Part shown: piece by piece, positions 27,018 to 32,879 of the stretch
Layout of the letters: each line of letters opens with the position of its first letter
How positions within the stretch are numbered: position 1 is the stretch's first letter
Origin: Clostridiales bacterium
GTDB taxonomy: Bacteria; Bacillota; Clostridia; Oscillospirales; Acutalibacteraceae
Assembly: GCA_021202245.1 (NCBI GenBank)
Contig: JAJQDK010000023.1
Coordinates: forward strand, 1-32,879
DNA length: 32,879 nt
Direction: 5' to 3'
The notes under the pieces: generated by a model
What the model was told of the DNA's origin: nothing
The model's database searches: none
Seen by the model: only the letters and a program-made list of their open reading frames with translations
Program-made: the position numbers and the translations under genes

Positions 27018-28949
27018 ATGGGCTACACGATTGCACAGAAAATCATCAAAGAGCATCTTGTAAGCGGAGAAATGACTGTCGGCAACGACATCGGTCTTAA
27101 GATTGACCAAACGCTTACACAGGATGCCACGGGAACTATGGCTTATATTGAATACGAGGCCATGGGCATCCCCCGTGTAAAAACCGAAAAAAGTGTTGCG
27201 TACATTGACCACAACACGCTTCAGACAGGTTTTGAAAATGCTGACGACCACAGATTTATTCAGTCTGTCTGCAAAAAGCACGGAATTTATTTTTCAAGAC
27301 CGGGCAACGGCATTTGCCATCAGGTACATCTTGAAAGATTCGGAAAGCCGGGCAAAACCTTAATCGGTTCCGACAGTCACACTCCCACCGGAGGCGGCAT
27401 AGGTATGCTGGCTATAGGCGCAGGCGGACTTGACGTTGCGGTAGCAATGGGCGGCGGCGCTTATTATATAACAATGCCTAAAATGGTAAGGGTTAATCTT
27501 ACCGGCAAGCTCAGCCCGTGGGTTTCCGCAAAGGATATTATTCTTGCAGTTCTCCGAGTTATGAGCGTTAAGGGCGGAGTCGGCAAAATTGTTGAATACG
27601 GTGGCGACGGCGTTAAAACTCTCACCGTTCCCGAACGTGCAACTATTACAAATATGGGCGCTGAGCTCGGCGCAACAACCTCTATCTTCCCTGCCGACGA
27701 AACCACAAGAGAGTTCCTTAAGGCGCAGGGCCGTGAGGAGGACTACACAGAGCTTAAGGCAGACGATGATGCGGTGTATGACGAGGTTATTGAAATAAAT
27801 CTCTCTGAGCTTGAGCCTCTTGCAGCCTGCCCCCATTCTCCCGATAACGTAAAGCCGATTAAAGAGCTTGAGGGTCAAAAGATTGATCAGGTTTGCATCG
27901 GCTCCTGTACAAATTCAAGCTATCTCGATATGATGAGAGTTGCCCATATTCTCAAGGGCAAAAAGGTTGCCGACAACGTATCTCTTGCCATTGCTCCCGG
28001 AAGCAAGCAGGTGTTTAATATGCTTGCGCTCAACGGCGCACTCGGCGATATGATTGCAGCCGGCGCAAGAATTCTTGAAAGCGCCTGCGGCCCCTGCATA
28101 GGTATGGGACAATCTCCAAACAGCAAGGGCATTTCCCTGAGAACCTTCAACCGCAATTTTGAGGGCAGAAGCGGCACGGCAGACGGTCAGATTTATCTGG
28201 TATCTCCCGAAACAGCGGCTGTGTCGGCTCTCACCGGCGTATTCACCGACCCGAGATCTCTCGGCGATGCTGCTGACATTGAAATGCCTGAAAAGTTCCT
28301 TATCAATGACAATATGGTTATTGACCCGGCTCCCGTTGAAGAAATGGACAGCATTGAGGTACTCAGAGGACCGAACATCAAAAATTATCCCGAAACCAAT
28401 CCTCTCACGGAGTCTGTAGAGGCTTCATGCTCGCTGAAGGTAGGCGACAACATCACCACCGACCACATTATGCCTGCCGGAGCAAAAATCCTTCCGCTCC
28501 GTTCAAATATCCCGAAAATTTCGGAATACTGCTTTACGGTATGCGACAAGGACTTCCCTCAAAGAGCGAAAACTCTGGGCAAGAGCATTATCGTAGGCGG
28601 CGAAAACTACGGTCAGGGCTCCTCAAGAGAGCATGCGGCGCTCGCTCCTCTTTATCTGGGCGTAAAGGCTGTGCTTGTTAAGAGCTTTGCACGTATTCAC
28701 AGAAGCAACCTCATCAACGCCGGTATTCTTCCGCTTACATTTGCAGATGCCGGGGATTACGATAAAATCAAGCTCGGCGATATGCTTGAGCTTCCCAAGG
28801 TAAAGGAAGAAATTTCAAACGGCAGCGACGTTACGGTTGTAAACAAAACCACAGGAGATACATTCACCGCAAAATGCGAGCTTTCAGACAGAACAAGAGC
28901 AATAATCCTCGCAGGCGGTCTGCTTGACTACACAAAGGAGAACAGCTGA
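27018..28949 (+). CDS. Aconitate hydratase
   Basis: [73 protein letters not shown] tacggaggt precedes the ATG at 27018. Confidence 0.93.
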   Translation: MGYTIAQKIIKEHLVSGEMTVGNDIGLKIDQTLTQDATGTMAYIEYEAMGIPRVKTEKSVAYIDHNTLQTGFENADDHRFIQSVCKKHGIYFSRPGNGICHQVHLERFGKPGKTLIGSDSHTPTGGGIGMLAIGAGGLDVAVAMGGGAYYITMPKMVRVNLTGKLSPWVSAKDIILAVLRVMSVKGGVGKIVEYGGDGVKTLTVPERATITNMGAELGATTSIFPADETTREFLKAQGREEDYTELKADDDAVYDEVIEINLSELEPLAACPHSPDNVKPIKELEGQKIDQVCIGSCTNSSYLDMMRVAHILKGKKVADNVSLAIAPGSKQVFNMLALNGALGDMIAAGARILESACGPCIGMGQSPNSKGISLRTFNRNFEGRSGTADGQIYLVSPETAAVSALTGVFTDPRSLGDAADIEMPEKFLINDNMVIDPAPVEEMDSIEVLRGPNIKNYPETNPLTESVEASCSLKVGDNITTDHIMPAGAKILPLRSNIPKISEYCFTVCDKDFPQRAKTLGKSIIVGGENYGQGSSREHAALAPLYLGVKAVLVKSFARIHRSNLINAGILPLTFADAGDYDKIKLGDMLELPKVKEEISNGSDVTVVNKTTGDTFTAKCELSDRTRAIILAGGLLDYTKENS

Positions 28950-28950
28950 T

Positions 28951-30159
28951 ATGGATAAAATTAAAATGACTACGCCCCTCGTTGAGATGGACGGCGACGA
29001 AATGACGCGGGTAATCTGGCAGCAGATTAAAGACATTCTCATTCTTCCCTATGTTGACCTCAAAAGCGAGTACTACGACCTCGGTCTTGAGCACAGAAAC
29101 GAAACCGACGATCAGGTAACGATTGACAGCGCAAACGCCACCAAAAAGTACGGTGTTGCCGTAAAATGCGCCACAATCACTCCCAATGCGGCAAGAATGG
29201 ATGAATATAACCTCAAAAAGATGTGGAAGTCGCCCAACGGCACCATCCGTGCAATTCTTGACGGTACGGTATTCAGAAGCCCCATCCTTGTTAAGGGCAT
29301 CACCCCCTACATTCCCACCTGGAAAAAGCCCATCTGCATTGCCCGTCACGCTTACGGCGATGTTTACAAAAATACCGAAATGAGCGTTAAGGGCGGCAGC
29401 AAGGCTGAGCTTTGCGTAACAAAGCCCGACGGCAGCGAAGAAAGAAGCCTTATCTACGACTTCACCTCCGACGGCGTAATCCAGGGTATGCACAATATTG
29501 ACAAGAGCATCTCCTCGTTTGCACGCTCCTGCTTTAACTATGCGCTCGACCAAAAGCTTGACGTTTGGTTTGCCACAAAGGACACCATCAGCAAAACCTA
29601 CGATCACAGATTCAAGGATATTTTTGCCGAGGTATTTGAAGCAGAGTACAAGGACAAATTTGAAGAGGCAGGCATTACATACTTCTACACCCTGATTGAC
29701 GATGCAGTTGCTCGTGTAATCCGCAGCGAGGGCGGTTATATGTGGGCTTGCAAAAACTACGACGGCGACGTTATGAGCGATATGATTGCCACAGCCTTCG
29801 GCTCGCTTGCAATGATGACAAGCGTTCTTGTTTCACCCGACGGCATCTATGAATATGAGGCCGCTCACGGCACGGTTCAGCGCCACTACTACAAATACCT
29901 CAAGGGCGAGGAAACCTCCACCAACTCGGTTGCCACTCTGTTTGCGTGGACAGGTGCGCTCAGAAAGCGCGGAGAGCTTGACAAGCTGCCGCAGCTGATG
30001 AGCTTTGCAGATAAGCTTGAAAAAGCCACCATTCAAACTATTGAGGACGGCGTAATGACCGGTGACCTCTATGCTATATCTACACTTGAAAACAAAACCA
30101 AGGTAAACACCGAGGACTTCCTCAAGGCTATTGACGAGCGCCTTGCAGCTTCACTTTGA
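28951..30159 (+). CDS. icd: NADP-type isocitrate dehydrogenase (eukaryote-like subfamily)
   Basis: [51 protein letters not shown]; immediately after aconitase. Confidence 0.92.
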   Translation: MDKIKMTTPLVEMDGDEMTRVIWQQIKDILILPYVDLKSEYYDLGLEHRNETDDQVTIDSANATKKYGVAVKCATITPNAARMDEYNLKKMWKSPNGTIRAILDGTVFRSPILVKGITPYIPTWKKPICIARHAYGDVYKNTEMSVKGGSKAELCVTKPDGSEERSLIYDFTSDGVIQGMHNIDKSISSFARSCFNYALDQKLDVWFATKDTISKTYDHRFKDIFAEVFEAEYKDKFEEAGITYFYTLIDDAVARVIRSEGGYMWACKNYDGDVMSDMIATAFGSLAMMTSVLVSPDGIYEYEAAHGTVQRHYYKYLKGEETSTNSVATLFAWTGALRKRGELDKLPQLMSFADKLEKATIQTIEDGVMTGDLYAISTLENKTKVNTEDFLKAIDERLAASL

Positions 30160-30195
30160 TTTTGTATTCGTAATTAAAAAGGAGCAAATTGAGTA

Positions 30196-30831
30196 ATGTC
30201 AAAGAATGACAGTATTTCAATGTCGGTTATCAGGCGATTGCCGAGATATTACCGCTTTTTATCAGAGCTTAACGAGCAAAAGATTGATAAAATTTCATCT
30301 ACCAAGCTTGCGCAGATTATGAACGTCACCGCTTCTCAGGTCAGGCAGGATTTAAACTGCTTCGGCGGCTTCGGTCAGCAGGGCTACGGCTACAGCGTGA
30401 GTCAGCTCAAGGATGAAATCAAAAACATTTTGGGGCTGAACAACAACTACCAAGCCATTTTAATCGGCGTGGGCAACCTCGGCAAAGCGGTGGCGCTGCA
30501 TATGAACTTTGAACGGCTGGGGTTTGACCTGATTGCCTGCTTTGACAGCAACGAAGAAAAGGTCGGCAGCCGGCTCAACAACCTGACGGTTATGCCCGAC
30601 AGCGAGATTGAGGAATTTTGCAAAAGCAGCAGCATTGACACAGCGTTTATGTGTATTCCCCGAACAAGCGTAGAAAATGTGCTTGACAAGCTGTATGCGC
30701 TCGGAATAAAAAGCTACTGGAATTTCAGCCATTACGACATCAGCGCACGCTACGGCGATACAATCGTTGAAAATGTTCATCTGAGCGACAATCTTATGAC
30801 TCTCAGCTACAGAATGAACAACAGCAAATAG
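30196..30831 (+). CDS. rex: Redox-sensing transcriptional repressor Rex
   Basis: VIRRLPRYYRFLSEL, VTASQVRQDLNCFGGFGQQGYGY, AILIGVGNLGKAVALH. Confidence 0.95.
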   Translation: MSKNDSISMSVIRRLPRYYRFLSELNEQKIDKISSTKLAQIMNVTASQVRQDLNCFGGFGQQGYGYSVSQLKDEIKNILGLNNNYQAILIGVGNLGKAVALHMNFERLGFDLIACFDSNEEKVGSRLNNLTVMPDSEIEEFCKSSSIDTAFMCIPRTSVENVLDKLYALGIKSYWNFSHYDISARYGDTIVENVHLSDNLMTLSYRMNNSK

Positions 30832-30856
30832 CCTGCCGCTTATACCTAAAACAGCT

Positions 30857-30887
30857 CTCCCCTCTTGAATTTCAAGAGGGGAGTTTT
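30857..30887 (+). terminator. Terminator of the acn-icd-rex operon
   Basis: CTCCCCTCTTGAA-t-TTCAAGAGGGGAGTTTT. Confidence 0.85.
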
Positions 30888-30903
30888 GTCGTTATTTTAT
30901 TTT

Positions 30904-31632
30904 TCAACCGCGCACCATAGCGTCACGGGCAAGAAGGGCGGCTGATGGGTCGGTGTTGCAGGTGAGGATATAAAACCTTGAGCAGGCGATAAGGTCATCA
31001 AAATTTTTCAGCATATCGCTTGCGCCCTGCTCGCAGTTCGGGTAGGTCGTGCCGTGATAAAGCCCGGCGACAATTTCCCCGGTGTCGGCAGGTCGGATTG
31101 AGTTCTCCTCTCCCCGCCGCACAAAGGCAATTCCGCCCAGCGGAGCGCTCTCGTTGAGGGCAATCCCGCTGCCGCCGTCAAAGGGCGTGCCGTACACCCT
31201 TGCGCCGTCTTGGGCGAGTCTGATTACCGGCTTGTCGTCATTGATAATCCTCACGTTGTCGCTGCCGAAAGCCTCAATCCACAGCCGGGTATGAGTTGAC
31301 TTGCCCACCCCCGAAGCGGCAGAGAACAAATAAGCCCTGCCCCCGTAGATTATCGCAGAGGAATGAAGCAGCACAGCGTGGAATTTGACAGCCTTGGCGG
31401 CAAAAATCGAAGCGTAGGCATACTCCTCCACGCCGCCGGGGTCAACGGCGGAGTTCATTTTGCGGCTGAGCATATTAAAATATTTGTCGGTCATTTGCAT
31501 CGCAAAATCCGCCCTGCCGCCGCCGTTGTACTCAAAGGGCTTTGAAAGCCGTTTCAGCTTGTCATATTTGGGAGCGTATTCAACAATCAGCTCCGCAATT
31601 TTATATTTAGGCAAAATTACCTCCAGCGTCAA
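30904..31632 (-). CDS. HPr kinase-like P-loop protein
   Basis: AYLFSAASGVGKSTHTRLWIEAFG (Walker A), IINDDKPVIRL, YGTPFDGGSGIALNESAPLGGIAFVRRGEEN. TTG start overlaps the upstream stop; the exact start is uncertain. Confidence 0.7.
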   Translation of the reverse strand: MTLEVILPKYKIAELIVEYAPKYDKLKRLSKPFEYNGGGRADFAMQMTDKYFNMLSRKMNSAVDPGGVEEYAYASIFAAKAVKFHAVLLHSSAIIYGGRAYLFSAASGVGKSTHTRLWIEAFGSDNVRIINDDKPVIRLAQDGARVYGTPFDGGSGIALNESAPLGGIAFVRRGEENSIRPADTGEIVAGLYHGTTYPNCEQGASDMLKNFDDLIACSRFYILTCNTDPSAALLARDAMVRG

Positions 31633-32546
31633 ATGCCGACGATGTAATATTGCAGGTTGGTAACGTCAGTAACGGTGATAGCGTCGTCGCCGGTCATATC
31701 GCCGAGGAACACCTGTTCCCTGTCAAGCGACTTGGTGCCCACAACGGCGTACTGAATCAGCGTGGCGTCGGAAACATCCACATAGCCGTCACGGTTGACG
31801 TCGCCGGAAGCGTAGTCGGAAATCATCTGAAAGTTAATTCCGTACTCGGCGGCATAGGTTTCGGCATAGGAATCGGCGTAGCCGTAAATCGTCAGCTCCT
31901 CGGAGCAATTTTTAAATGCGGTGGATGAAATCTCGGTGACGGCTGCCGGAATGACAATCGACATCAGCGAGGTACAATCACCGAACGCAAGGTTGCCGAT
32001 TGAGGTCACGGTGTCGGGCAGGGTCACACTTTCAAGCGCGGTGCATTTGTAAAACATCTGCGTGTTCACCATTGTCATTGAGTTGTTAAACACCGCCGTT
32101 TTCAGCGAGGTACAGCCCTGGAACACAGCCACGTCAAGGTCGTTGCAGTTTTCGGGAATCACAACGCTTTCAATGGAGGTCATATTTTGGCAGGCAAAAT
32201 AGCCGATAGTAGTCAGGGTTGAGGGAAAGGTTATTGAGGTGATGTCGTCCCTGCCGTTAAAGGCAAGGCGATAAATCTCGGTGACTGTGTAGCCGAGAAT
32301 GGTTTCGGGAATCTCCACATCGGTGCTTTCGCCCACGTATTCGGCAATAATCGCATTAGTGCCGGAACGAATGAATTTAAACTCATCGTTTTGAATATAG
32401 GTTTCCGCAAATGCAGTCAAGCCGCAAAGGCACAGCGACAGCACAGCGCAGGTCAGCACGGTCAGGAGCTTAATTCCGTGAAGCTTTTTAGTTTTTTTCA
32501 TATTTTTAGGTTTTTTCATATTTTTCATATTTTTAATTTTTTCCAT
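31629..32546 (-). CDS. Secreted BspA-type leucine-rich-repeat protein with C-terminal dockerin
   Basis: ITSITFPSTLTTIGYFACQNMTSIESVVIPENC... LRRs; DVNRDGYVDVSDATLIQYAVVG...DMTGDDAITVTDVTNLQYYIVG. Confidence 0.85.
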   Translation of the reverse strand: MEKIKNMKNMKKPKNMKKTKKLHGIKLLTVLTCAVLSLCLCGLTAFAETYIQNDEFKFIRSGTNAIIAEYVGESTDVEIPETILGYTVTEIYRLAFNGRDDITSITFPSTLTTIGYFACQNMTSIESVVIPENCNDLDVAVFQGCTSLKTAVFNNSMTMVNTQMFYKCTALESVTLPDTVTSIGNLAFGDCTSLMSIVIPAAVTEISSTAFKNCSEELTIYGYADSYAETYAAEYGINFQMISDYASGDVNRDGYVDVSDATLIQYAVVGTKSLDREQVFLGDMTGDDAITVTDVTNLQYYIVGI

Positions 32547-32611
32547 AAAATCACCCGAAGCGGTTTTGATAGATATTTTTAATTTTAGATTTGTGTCGTT
32601 TTCGCAGAAAA

Positions 32612-32802
32612 GTCAGTGACCGCCATTGTCGCAACGTGTTCCATTGTGTGCGAAAGTTCGGTTTACAGCATTTCCGTAGCGGCGGTCAGTGACCGCCATT
32701 GCCGCAACATATACCACTGTGTGCAAAGGTTCGGCTTACTGCATTTCCGTAGCGGCGCACAGTGTGCGCCATTGTCGCAATGCCCACCACTGTGTGTGGA
32801 CG
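32612..32802. repeat. 73-bp tandem repeat (about 2.6 units)
   Basis: Unit starts at 32612, 32685 and 32758: (gtcagtgac/cacagtgtg)cgccattg.cgcaa...ccattgtgtg.g(aa)...tttccgtagcggcg. Confidence 0.85.
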
Positions 32803-32827
32803 TATAATTTATCACTGCAACCCGTGC

Positions 32828-32876
32828 CTCCCTCTGACGAGGGAGGTGTCACCGAACGGTGACGGAGGGAGAGAAA
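32828..32876. repeat. Dispersed hairpin repeat
   Basis: CCTCCCTC-tgac-GAGGGAGG followed by GTCACCG-aa-CGGTGAC and GGAGGGAG. Confidence 0.6.
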
Positions 32877-32879
32877 ACG

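Noticed and set aside
27360-27878. 172-aa antisense ORF opposite aconitase
   Set aside because: Shadow ORF, no motif or plausible RBS context.
28864-29607. 247-aa antisense ORF opposite icd
   Set aside because: Shadow ORF of a highly conserved gene; no domain signature.
32612-32802. Possible CRISPR array
   Set aside because: Similarity spans the whole 73-bp unit rather than short repeats separated by unique spacers; no cas genes seen.
32616-32807. 63-aa ORF across the 73-bp repeat
   Set aside because: Repeat period is not a multiple of 3, so the units are read in different frames; coding unlikely.

Overview
Chromosomal window from a dockerin-bearing anaerobic Clostridia member (Ruminococcus-like; inferred from gene content, not tested). 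From left to right it holds: a thiamine locus (partial thiF, thiS, TPP riboswitch); a DUF3006/ComEC-like hydrolase pair; a heterodimeric ABC exporter with a MarR-type regulator; a five-gene ATP-grasp / alpha-E / transglutaminase / M14-deacylase-like operon; two dockerin proteins; YihY, SDR and methyltransferase genes and an RlmD-like gene; murC; an HtrA protease; a papain-type protease with dockerin; a DEDDh exonuclease with typA; an aconitase-IDH-rex operon; and a dockerin leucine-rich-repeat protein next to an HPr-kinase-like P-loop protein. Points most worth a second look: (1) the five-gene amidoligase-type operon, whose second M14 paralog has lost its catalytic residues and whose strong promoter is followed at once by a terminator-like 5' hairpin; (2) two genes (MarR and a dockerin protein) each split by an apparent -1 frameshift at an A7 run; (3) a 5'-terminal hairpin that sequesters the Shine-Dalgarno of a dockerin gene; (4) a Rex operator overlapping the -10 of the operon that encodes Rex; (5) a 73-bp tandem repeat whose palindromic core changes in a compensatory way; (6) a modular dispersed repeat family with long and short forms in both orientations. 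All claims come from reading the sequence; no searches or folding programs were run.
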